From contig JADFVM010000003.1 in assembly GCA_015222555.1 (NCBI GenBank), forward strand, positions 1 through 5,171: DNA of 5,171 nucleotides. Direction: 5' to 3'. Under the pieces are notes generated by a model that saw only the letters and a program-made list of their open reading frames with translations, was not told the origin of the DNA and ran no database searches. The first letter of the stretch is position 1. Every line of letters begins with the position of its first letter. The DNA is from Pseudomonadota bacterium (lineage in GTDB: Bacteria; Desulfobacterota; JADFVX01). Positions 1 through 5,171 of this stretch are shown here, in pieces. The position numbers and the translations under genes were made by a program.

Positions 1-82
1 ATTCGACATCACAAAAATGCCACTGCCCCTTAAAAGGCAAACGCTAGTTTTATCAAATTTACTCTCCCTGTGTCAAGTAAAA

Positions 83-111
83 TTGTGAAAATATTTTTAA
101 AAAGATTTAAA
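83..111 (+). promoter_or_regulatory. Weak candidate sigma70 promoter for the rhomboid gene
   Basis: TTGTGA (83-88) and TTTAAA (106-111) are separated by 17 bases, each matching four of six consensus positions. The stretch 76-110 is very AT-rich, as promoters often are. The candidate -10 overlaps the first copy of the 13-bp tandem repeat. In such AT-rich DNA chance matches are common, so this is only a suggestion. Confidence 0.22.
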
Positions 112-130
112 CCCTTCATTTAAACCCTTC
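105..130. repeat. Perfect 13-bp tandem duplication upstream of rhomboid gene
   Basis: ATTTAAACCCTTC occurs twice back to back (105-117 and 118-130) with no mismatch, and the following base A also continues the period. It lies in the AT-rich leader about 95-120 bases before the rhomboid start. It could be a recent slippage duplication or a pair of binding sites spaced a little over one helical turn. Confidence 0.9.
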
Positions 131-141
131 AGGGGTACAAG

Positions 142-168
142 ATGAACACTGAGGAACTCAAACTTTAA
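142..168 (+). other. Possible 8-codon leader reading frame
   Basis: ATG at 142 opens a frame encoding MNTEELKL and stopping at TAA 166-168. AGGGG at 131-135 lies 6 bases before it, a better ribosome site than the one for the rhomboid gene itself. Nothing recognisable is encoded; it may be chance. Confidence 0.22.
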
Positions 169-175
169 GGCGGGA

Positions 176-220
176 ATGAAACACAGGTTGCCACACAGGA
201 AAGCTTCATTTAAGATATAG
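176..220 (+). other. Possible 14-codon leader reading frame abutting the rhomboid start
   Basis: ATG at 176 opens a frame encoding the basic peptide MKHRLPHRKASFKI, ending with TAG at 218-220, just 2 bases before the rhomboid ATG at 223. AAGG (167-170) lies 5 bases upstream, within AAGGCGGGA. Because the rhomboid start lacks a good ribosome site of its own, termination-reinitiation from this frame is a possible route for its translation. No homology is recognised. Confidence 0.27.
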
Positions 221-222
221 CC

Positions 223-873
223 ATGATTCCACTTAGAGATAATAATCCGACAAAGTCCTTTCCAATTTTCACCTTACTTCTCATTGCTGCCAATATTTTC
301 ATATTTCTCTATCAAATGTCCCTTGGCCCGGCAATGGAACCCTTCGTAATGCAATTGGCTGCCGTCCCTTATGAGATTATGCATCTTAGGGATATCTCGC
401 CAAAAACCGATGTACCCATCGCTGCAACGCTTCTCACCTCCATGTTCGTTCATGGCAACCTGCTCCATCTGGGTGGGAATATGTTATACCTTTGGATATT
501 CGGGGACAATATCGAGGATTCTCTCGGTCACCTTCGCTTTATACTCTTTTACTTTATTTGCGGTTTAATCGCCACATTTACCCATATTATTACGGGGCCA
601 AACTCAACAACCCCCATTGTTGGTGCCAGTGGAGCAATTGCAGGCGTGCTGGGCGCATACCTTTTACTATACCCGAGAGCAAAGGTGGACACACTCTTTA
701 TCCTCATTATATTTATCAAAATAATCAGAATACCGGCTTTCATTTTACTCACTCTTTGGTTTGTCCTTCAGGTCCTAAACTCGACGGAGGGGGGATCGGT
801 TGCCTGGTATGCTCATATTGGAGGGTTTATTGCCGGCTTTCTCCTAGTCAAACCCCTTAGGAAGAAAAAATAA
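223..873 (+). CDS. Rhomboid-family intramembrane serine protease
   Basis: This 216-residue polytopic membrane protein belongs to the rhomboid family (PF01694), which cleaves transmembrane substrates inside the bilayer with a Ser-His dyad. The nucleophile motif GASGAIAG places the serine at residue 136, and the AHIGGF motif near the C-terminus places the histidine at 198. The oxyanion-side motif HxxxN is H82/N86 within HGNLLHLGGNMLYLW. Predicted membrane segments are roughly 15-32, 79-95, 102-122, 132-150, 170-187 and 193-210, the six-helix bacterial core, and the tail is basic (PLRKKK). Residues 33-75 form the long L1 region. A WFVLQ motif in helix 5 is also typical. The start at 223 is fixed by an in-frame stop at 211-213, and MIPLRDNNPT is the usual beginning for this subfamily. 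No good Shine-Dalgarno lies at normal spacing. The gene converges on the kinase operon with 25 bases between stops. The substrate is unknown. Confidence 0.95.
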   Translation: MIPLRDNNPTKSFPIFTLLLIAANIFIFLYQMSLGPAMEPFVMQLAAVPYEIMHLRDISPKTDVPIAATLLTSMFVHGNLLHLGGNMLYLWIFGDNIEDSLGHLRFILFYFICGLIATFTHIITGPNSTTPIVGASGAIAGVLGAYLLLYPRAKVDTLFILIIFIKIIRIPAFILLTLWFVLQVLNSTEGGSVAWYAHIGGFIAGFLLVKPLRKKK

Positions 874-898
874 ATCTCTGCTTTTCAAACTATTATGA
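874..898. other. Convergent intergenic gap without visible terminator
   Basis: Only 25 bases separate the stop codon of the rhomboid gene from the stop codon of the receiver-kinase gene on the other strand. No stem-loop with a T-run is seen here or in the flanking codons. Transcripts from the two sides may therefore run into each other's 3' ends, or termination is Rho-dependent or lies within the opposing gene. Confidence 0.6.
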
Positions 899-2044
899 TT
901 ACGACTCGCTCCTCTTTGGCAAGGAAAAATGGAAGGTACTTCCAGATCCAAGCGTACTTTCTGCCCAAATCTTTCCATTATGGGCTTCCATAATCTTTCT
1001 GCAGATAGCCAGCCCAAGCCCCACGCCCTGCTTCTCCCCATTTCCCGCCTGAAAAAACTCCTCAAAAATAAAGTCGATATCTTCAGGAGGAATGCCACAA
1101 CCCGTATCTTTAACGGTTACGGTTATGTCGCTATCATTGTCTTTGACAGCGATTTCAATTTGACCACCCTTATCTGTAAACTTTGAAGCATTGACAATAA
1201 GATTGACAAGAACCTGGCTTATTCTCTCTTTTGAAAAAGAGGGCTCCCCCAGATTTTCAGGGATTTTCAGCGCTAAAGCTATTTCTTTCTTTTCCAACAA
1301 GGCTTTTGTTCCGGCAGCGGTTTCTCTGATGACCTCCCCTATATCTGTGCTATTCACCTGAACTTTAATATTACCTGAGACAATGAGATTTATATCCAGC
1401 ATATTACTAATCATATTACTCATATTTTTTGTAAATGTAAGTGCATTATCCAGGTAGGCCTCAAGGTTTTCCAGCTCATTGGACATCAAATCTTCCTTCA
1501 TTATTTCCATCGAACAGGTGAGCACTGTAAGTGGAGACCTGAGTTCATGGGCAGCCTTGGAAAGGAAATTATTTTTTAATTGATCAAGTTCCAACAGTTT
1601 CTCGTTTGCCGTCCTGAGTTCTTCATTTTGAAGCACCATTTTCTTATCTAAAGCCTTCTTTTCGCGTAGGGTATAGATTCTGTCCAGAGATCTTTTGATT
1701 ACGATCTTTATCATTTCATAATCAACAGGTTTCTGAATAAACTCCCATACACCCATTTTCATTGTTTTAACAGCCGTTTCTAGGGAGCCATGACCTGTTG
1801 CCACGATGATCCCCACATCCAACTGCCTCTGATTCACCTTATCAATGAGCCACATACCGTCCGTACCGGGCATGATAAGGTCGACAATGGCCAGGTCGAA
1901 GGGCTTCGTCACAAGCTGTTCAAGTGCGTCATGACCATTTTCAGCCGTCGATACGGAAAAACAGTCCATTTCCAGCATTTTTTTCATGCTGTCTCTCAAT
2001 CTTTCTTCATCATCAACAATCAATATTTTTGGACTTTTAGCCAT
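899..2044 (-). CDS. Receiver-domain histidine kinase (REC-HisKA-HATPase), soluble
   Basis: This 381-residue cytoplasmic protein has its receiver first and its kinase second, the reverse of a classical hybrid kinase. The receiver spans about 5-120: acidic pair D11/D12, phospho-acceptor D55 (IVDLIMPG), T83 (VATGHG) and K105 (QKPV) are all present, and the sequence resembles NtrC-type receivers. Residues about 120-160 are charged and probably a coiled-coil linker. HisKA follows with phospho-accepting H166 in AAHELRSPLT, then HATPase_c with N box N281/N285, G1 box DTGCGIPP (313-320), F box FEEFF and G2 box GVGLGLAI (340-347). Both modules therefore look active. No membrane segment or DNA-binding domain is seen. 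Its ATG overlaps the upstream kinase gene by 8 bases and has a GGAGGG site 8 bases upstream, pointing to coupled translation. It probably accepts phosphate from the upstream kinase; its own downstream partner is not in the window. Confidence 0.94.
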   Translation of the reverse strand: MAKSPKILIVDDEERLRDSMKKMLEMDCFSVSTAENGHDALEQLVTKPFDLAIVDLIMPGTDGMWLIDKVNQRQLDVGIIVATGHGSLETAVKTMKMGVWEFIQKPVDYEMIKIVIKRSLDRIYTLREKKALDKKMVLQNEELRTANEKLLELDQLKNNFLSKAAHELRSPLTVLTCSMEIMKEDLMSNELENLEAYLDNALTFTKNMSNMISNMLDINLIVSGNIKVQVNSTDIGEVIRETAAGTKALLEKKEIALALKIPENLGEPSFSKERISQVLVNLIVNASKFTDKGGQIEIAVKDNDSDITVTVKDTGCGIPPEDIDFIFEEFFQAGNGEKQGVGLGLAICRKIMEAHNGKIWAESTLGSGSTFHFSLPKRSES

Positions 2045-3881
2045 AAGTTATACCCTCCATGGCATAGGGCAAAAACAACATTGCCTTAACGCCCCCGTCT
2101 TTTTTGTTCTCCAAGACAATCTCCCCTCCACCCCCCTTTACAATCCCATAGGACACAGACAATCCAAGACCTGTACCCTTAACGCCCTTTGTCGTTTCAA
2201 AGGGCGTAAATACCTTACCGATAATATCTTTATCAATGCCTGTCCCGTTATCTTCAACAATGATTTCCGTACCATCATTTCTGTTAACGGTTCGTATTAC
2301 TATCTCTCCACCTGAAGGCATGGCATCTTTAGAATTGTTTATAAGGTTAATCAATACCTGTTTTAAATGATCAGCCGAAAGCCCCACCTCTTTAACAGAT
2401 GGATTCAAATCGACATCAAGCCTTATCTTCTGGCTTTCCAGACTCCGCCTTGAAAGCTCAACAATCTGTTCAACAACTTTATTAACATCCGATAAATGAA
2501 CTTCGTCATCAACGGGTCGAGAGAAGGCAAGAAGTCCCCTGATTATCTTGGCAATTCTATTAATTTCCTCATCAATAATATCTATATTTTCAGTGATGTC
2601 CTTGTCATTTTCCTCCATTTCTCTTTTTGAGATAGCAAGATAGTTCTTGATTATTCCAAGGGGATTATTCACTTCGTGGGCGATATCAGCGGCCAACCTT
2701 CCCGTTGCAGCCAACCTCTCCGCATTAAGGAGGCTTTCCTCCATCTTTTTTCTTTCAGAGATATCCCTTGCAAAAGCGAGAATCCCAATCTTACTGTCAG
2801 CCACAATCTGCATAAAGTTAATCTCAAAGGGAATCGTCTCCCCCGTCGATGAAACAAGATGAACTTCCCTGATAAGGGCTTTGTCCTTTGTCAAAACCTC
2901 TTCAACATAATTAAGTTCTTCATGCATTAATATATCTTGAAAATTGACACCGATGATTTCGCCTTTCTCGTATCCGAGAACTCGCGCCATTTCCCGATTT
3001 GCCCTTACAATAACAAGCCTTTCATCAAGGATAAAAATCCCGTCCATGGCGCCTTCCAGGAGGTTTTCTATCTCCTCTGCACCTTCTTTGACCTCAGAAA
3101 TTGTTTTGCTCAGGCTCTCTACCATCTGGTTAAAGGCATTCGCCATAACACCAATTTCATCTCCCGAAGTAACATCAATTCTGATGTCAAGGTCTCCTTC
3201 GGCTATTCTTTCTGCACCCCGGGCAACGGTTACAACAGGCCTCAGATATAGTCTCATAACCAGGGCCAAGATGAACATTCCCGGAAGGTAAAACGCTGCG
3301 GCTATGAGCAGCAGGTCCTTTCCAAGGTCCATCAATCTTACCCCTAAACCTGCAGTCGACAGGCCAACAACAACATAGCCGGTCACCACACTATCTTCCT
3401 TATCTGCCGAAAAAATATCTTCAGTCATAACCAGCTCTTCCCTGCCACCTTCAAAAACTTCAGAATAGACAGGAGCAACCGTTTCCAGGACACGCCCCTC
3501 ATGCTTAAAAAAGGAGGATTCTCTCCTGATAGTTTCAGACAAACAATTCTCCTTCTGTGATTCTTCAAAACCTTTCCCGACATGTCTTGCAAGCAGGTTA
3601 CCATCGGGGAAATAAGCTGACGCACAGACAACATTATCCAGTGCTAAAACACCATCAAGATACCTTTCCATTGCATCTTTATTTTTTGTCAACACGGCTA
3701 ATGAGGCATTATAGGCCAGGTTGGTTGAAATTATTCTTCCAGATTTTTCCAGCTCCTCTGTGAAGTAATTTCTTTCTTCTACATAAAAAACTACGAAAAC
3801 AGTTGATAAAAGCAAAAAGACAAAAACCGAATTAATACTAATTAGTTTATATAGAATTCCGATGTCATTAAAATTCTTCAT
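2037..3881 (-). CDS. Membrane sensor histidine kinase (CHASE8-like, HAMP, PAS, HisKA, HATPase)
   Basis: This 614-residue inner-membrane kinase has transmembrane helices at about 11-33 and 187-211 enclosing a periplasmic domain of about 150 residues. The pattern in 40-100 (GRIISTNLAYNASLAVLTKN followed by a VVCASAYFPDGNLLA strand) resembles CHASE8 (PF17152); this is recognition by eye. HAMP follows at about 211-264 (LRPV and DEIGVMANAFNQM), then PAS at about 270-378 ending in DISERKK. HisKA has H402 in AHEVNNPLG, an NtrB-like form. HATPase_c shows N512/N516 (N box), EDNGTGI (543-549), FTPFETTK (558-565) and GTGLGLS (569-575). Two periplasmic cysteines, C86 and C113, could form a disulfide. An AGAG at 3890-3893 lies 8 bases before the ATG and is a modest ribosome site. 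It sits 68 bases after the binding-protein gene and overlaps the receiver-kinase gene, its most likely phosphorylation target. The ligand is unknown. Confidence 0.95.
   Translation of the reverse strand: MKNFNDIGILYKLISINSVFVFLLLSTVFVVFYVEERNYFTEELEKSGRIISTNLAYNASLAVLTKNKDAMERYLDGVLALDNVVCASAYFPDGNLLARHVGKGFEESQKENCLSETIRRESSFFKHEGRVLETVAPVYSEVFEGGREELVMTEDIFSADKEDSVVTGYVVVGLSTAGLGVRLMDLGKDLLLIAAAFYLPGMFILALVMRLYLRPVVTVARGAERIAEGDLDIRIDVTSGDEIGVMANAFNQMVESLSKTISEVKEGAEEIENLLEGAMDGIFILDERLVIVRANREMARVLGYEKGEIIGVNFQDILMHEELNYVEEVLTKDKALIREVHLVSSTGETIPFEINFMQIVADSKIGILAFARDISERKKMEESLLNAERLAATGRLAADIAHEVNNPLGIIKNYLAISKREMEENDKDITENIDIIDEEINRIAKIIRGLLAFSRPVDDEVHLSDVNKVVEQIVELSRRSLESQKIRLDVDLNPSVKEVGLSADHLKQVLINLINNSKDAMPSGGEIVIRTVNRNDGTEIIVEDNGTGIDKDIIGKVFTPFETTKGVKGTGLGLSVSYGIVKGGGGEIVLENKKDGGVKAMLFLPYAMEGITYG
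2053..2058 (-). promoter_or_regulatory. Ribosome binding site of the receiver-kinase gene
   Basis: On the - strand GGAGGG lies 8 bases before the ATG at 2044, inside the last codons of the upstream kinase gene. The stop of that gene and the new start share the bases ATGGCTAA (2044-2037). This supports the chosen start and suggests that the two kinases are made in coupled, similar amounts. It is the strongest ribosome site in the operon. Confidence 0.85.
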
Positions 3882-3949
3882 TTTCCCGTCTCTTTTTCTG
3901 CATTACATTAAAGAAAAGCCAATCAGCTAAAGTTAACATCCTCTACCGG
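3882..3949 (-). other. Intra-operon spacer between binding protein and membrane kinase
   Basis: These 68 bases hold no open reading frame, no stable inverted repeat and no T-run after a stem, so no terminator is visible and read-through from the binding-protein gene into the kinase is expected. Its promoter-distal end carries the modest AGAG ribosome site of the kinase. An independent promoter cannot be excluded. Confidence 0.55.
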
Positions 3950-4918
3950 TCAAGGTATTAACAACTCTGCTGAGGCGAAGATATCTTTCGGAATTTTAAC
4001 TCCTACTAACTTTATGGTATTGCTGTTCAAAACTACCTTTATTTTTCTAGGCACAGATACCGGCATGACTGAAGGGGCGCGTCCTTTTAATACTTTGCCT
4101 GTTATTGAGGCAGCCTGTCTGCCAATATCATCGGCATCCAGTTTAAATGCCGCCAGCGCTCCGGCCTTAACAAAAGAAGGAGAGAGGCCGATAAAGGGAA
4201 TCTTTTCCCTCAGAGAAACTAAAAGCATTTCTCTTGCCGTTTCTCTTGTAAAAACCTTACTATCTGCCACTGACCACAAGCAGTCAACTTTCCCGACAAG
4301 ACGGCCTAAGGCTCCGGGCACATCCCCCGGAAATTCGACAGCCTCCGTAATCAGTTCCAGACCTCGACCTTTGGCGGCAAGGCCTGCCGCCTTGACGACA
4401 ACACCCGTTTCACTTTCACTGAAAACAACTCCAATCTTCTTAACGCCAGGGAGAATCTTTTTCAAATACCTGAACTGTAAATCAAGAGGAATGTCCATGG
4501 ACGCACCTGTAATGTTTTCACCCGGTGATTTCATAGTTCTCACCACCTCGCTTGCCACAGGATTTAAGACCATGGAAAAAACAATGGGAATGTCCTTAAA
4601 TTCCTTTTTTGCCAAAACAGCTGCCTTTGTGCCGACAGCATGAACAAGGGAAGGATTAAGCTTTTTAAGCAACAGCCGAAGATCGCCACTATCCATACCT
4701 TTAATAGTTACTTCCGCCGAGGCAAATTCAATATTACGACTTCTTAATTCATCATAAAAACCCTGCAAGGCTTCACGATAAGGTTCAATGGAAGAACTAA
4801 GGACCACGGCAATGAGCGGTTTTTCCGCCCCGAATGAAAGTGACACCTTTCCGAAGCAAAGCAGACAAGTGCTCAGAAACAGGAGGACACATACTTTTAA
4901 ATGTTTGGCTGTCAACAT
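3950..4918 (-). CDS. Periplasmic ABC-type substrate-binding protein (ABC_sub_bind, PF04392 family), solitary
   Basis: This 322-residue protein has a signal peptide (basic MLTAKHLK, hydrophobic core about 9-22, probable cleavage near residues 30-31 in LSFGAEKP), so the mature protein is periplasmic. The rest matches the two-lobed, periplasmic-binding-protein-like ABC_sub_bind family: an opening beta strand (PLIAVVLSSS), the central AVGTKAA and IPIVFSMVLNPV (about 94-121), the family hallmark SPGENITGAS (131-140), then KKIGVVFSESE starting lobe two, and a C-terminal GALAAFKLDADDIGRQAA with a closing strand. Length fits the family. Known relatives bind amino acids or other small molecules, but the ligand cannot be read from sequence. 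No permease or ATPase gene adjoins it; instead it leads an operon with two kinases, which suggests a sensory role. The ATG at 4918 is the only good start: upstream in frame only an ATT precedes a stop at 4952-4954. AAAGAGA just upstream is a weak ribosome site. Confidence 0.93.
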   Translation of the reverse strand: MLTAKHLKVCVLLFLSTCLLCFGKVSLSFGAEKPLIAVVLSSSIEPYREALQGFYDELRSRNIEFASAEVTIKGMDSGDLRLLLKKLNPSLVHAVGTKAAVLAKKEFKDIPIVFSMVLNPVASEVVRTMKSPGENITGASMDIPLDLQFRYLKKILPGVKKIGVVFSESETGVVVKAAGLAAKGRGLELITEAVEFPGDVPGALGRLVGKVDCLWSVADSKVFTRETAREMLLVSLREKIPFIGLSPSFVKAGALAAFKLDADDIGRQAASITGKVLKGRAPSVMPVSVPRKIKVVLNSNTIKLVGVKIPKDIFASAELLIP

Positions 4919-4960
4919 ATTCTCTTTAATTGATCTGTCTTTTAATCTACTCTATACGGG

Positions 4961-4983
4961 TAAATTCCCCGTAGCTTGCTGCG
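4961..4983. repeat. Left copy of a 23-bp hairpin repeat flanking the palindrome
   Basis: This stretch is identical at 19 of 23 positions to 5058-5080 in direct orientation. Its core GTAGCTTGCTGC (4971-4982) forms a short stem capped by CTTG, and is followed by TTTT on the + strand. It ends 2 bases before the 71-bp palindrome. Confidence 0.75.
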
Positions 4984-4985
4984 TT

Positions 4986-5056
4986 TTGTCATTCCCGAGA
5001 AAGCGGGAATCCAGCCCTTTGTAAATCTGGATTCCGGGTCAAGCCCGGAATGACAA
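4986..5056. repeat. 71-bp dispersed palindromic repeat (ATTCCC-N8-GGGAAT type)
   Basis: The outer arms TTGTCATTCC (4986-4995) and GGAATGACAA (5047-5056) are perfectly complementary. Inner arms GGAATCCAG (5006-5014) and CTGGATTCC (5027-5035) pair around a 12-base loop. It can instead fold as two hairpins: ATTCCCG/CGGGAAT at 4991-5010 and ATTCCGGG/CCCGGAAT at 5031-5051. The left hairpin fits exactly the ATTCCCNNNNNNNNGGGAAT pattern known as dRS3 in Neisseria, and similar palindromes are scattered through many proteobacterial genomes, where reading through them yields the familiar SFPRKRESS peptide. It is probably a non-autonomous, REP- or MITE-like element. It lies 68 bases upstream of the binding-protein start. 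Confidence 0.85.
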
Positions 5057-5057
5057 C

Positions 5058-5080
5058 TAAATACCCCGCTGCTTGCGGCG
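5058..5080. repeat. Right copy of the 23-bp hairpin repeat flanking the palindrome
   Basis: This is the partner of 4961-4983, starting 1 base after the palindrome. The stem CCGCTG/CGGCGG (5066-5071 with 5076-5081), including one G-T pair, is capped by CTTG. Three of the four differences from the left copy lie in the stem and keep pairing when G-T is allowed. Confidence 0.75.
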
Positions 5081-5126
5081 GAGATTATTTATTCAAAGGG
5101 CGCAAAACTTTTTTACTCAACCTTTA

Positions 5127-5135
5127 ATTTTAGCA
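5127..5135 (-). promoter_or_regulatory. Weak candidate extended -10 element for the operon
   Basis: On the - strand TGCTAAAAT fits an extended -10 (TG-N-TAAAAT). The -35 region is poor (CGTACA at 18-base spacing). It lies about 210 bases before the binding-protein start, with the nested repeats in between, so a transcript from here would carry them in its leader. No better candidate, and no sigma54 motif, was found between the repeats and the start codon. Confidence 0.2.
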
Positions 5136-5171
5136 CGGTTAAATAAAAAATGTACGACACATATTGCTAAA

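Noticed and set aside
24..39. Small inverted repeat TGCC...GGCA near the left edge
   Set aside because: A four-base stem with an 8-base loop and no T-run is too weak to call a terminator of an unseen upstream gene.
492..860. A second + strand frame inside the rhomboid gene
   Set aside because: It overlaps the rhomboid gene in another frame and shows no family pattern, while the rhomboid frame holds all catalytic motifs.
4014..4643. A + strand frame of 209 codons
   Set aside because: It lies wholly antisense within the well-supported binding-protein gene, has no ribosome site or recognisable domain, and its low-complexity Ser/Thr/Pro composition is typical of a shadow frame.
223..4918. Functional link between the rhomboid protease and the kinase operon, for example cleavage of the kinase
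   Set aside because: The genes converge and share no promoter or operon; proximity alone does not support a link.
4970..4987. Hairpin plus TTTT as an intrinsic terminator on the + strand
   Set aside because: The stem is short, the T-run is only four bases, and no + strand gene lies upstream for it to serve; treated as part of the repeat.
4788..5024. A + strand frame of 78 codons ending in SFPRKRESSPL
   Set aside because: It runs antisense to the binding-protein gene and then into the palindrome; the SFPRKRESS tail is the familiar translation of this repeat and not a gene.
4961..5080. Possible CRISPR array or riboswitch from the clustered repeats
   Set aside because: There are only two diverged copies of one repeat around a palindrome, with no regular spacers and no cas genes; no known riboswitch core was recognised.
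5129..5171. Inverted repeat TTTAGCA...TGCTAAA at the window edge
   Set aside because: The arms are only 7 bp, AT-rich and 29 bases apart, and the right arm is cut by the window end, so chance cannot be excluded.

Overview
The window carries four genes in two divergent-ended blocks that meet tail to tail. One gene on the + strand (223-873) encodes a rhomboid-family intramembrane serine protease. Three genes on the - strand, read from 4918 down to 899, form a likely operon: a solitary periplasmic substrate-binding protein of the ABC_sub_bind (PF04392/TrpX-like) type, a membrane histidine kinase with a CHASE8-like periplasmic sensor plus HAMP, PAS, HisKA and HATPase domains, and a soluble protein that joins an N-terminal receiver domain to a second complete histidine kinase. 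The last two genes overlap by 8 bases, with a strong ribosome binding site placed inside the end of the upstream gene.

Read together, the operon looks like a periplasmic ligand-sensing phosphorelay. The binding protein has no permease or ATPase next to it, so it may act as the ligand-recognising partner of the membrane kinase (as TorT does for TorS, or LuxP for LuxQ) rather than in transport. The kinase would phosphorylate the receiver of the third protein, whose own kinase module could pass the signal to a partner outside the window. No DNA-binding or enzymatic output domain is encoded here. This wiring is inference; the domain calls are well supported by visible motifs.

Non-coding DNA: 1-222 holds an AT-rich stretch, a perfect 13-bp tandem duplication (105-130), and two tiny reading frames with plausible ribosome binding sites, the second ending 2 bases before the rhomboid start. 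The 3882-3949 gap in the operon shows no terminator. The 25 bases between the convergent genes (874-898) show no hairpin. The region upstream of the operon (4919-5171) holds a nested repeat: a 71-bp palindrome of the widespread ATTCCC...GGGAAT kind, flanked on both sides by a diverged 23-bp hairpin repeat.

Organism: a Gram-negative bacterium with moderate to low GC. The NtrB-like kinase module, NtrC-like receiver, CHASE8 sensor with PF04392 binding protein, and the dispersed palindromes are all common in Deltaproteobacteria/Desulfobacterota and neighbouring phyla, but the sequence alone does not fix the lineage. The genes themselves look chromosomal and ordinary; nothing indicates a phage, a defence island or a CRISPR array.
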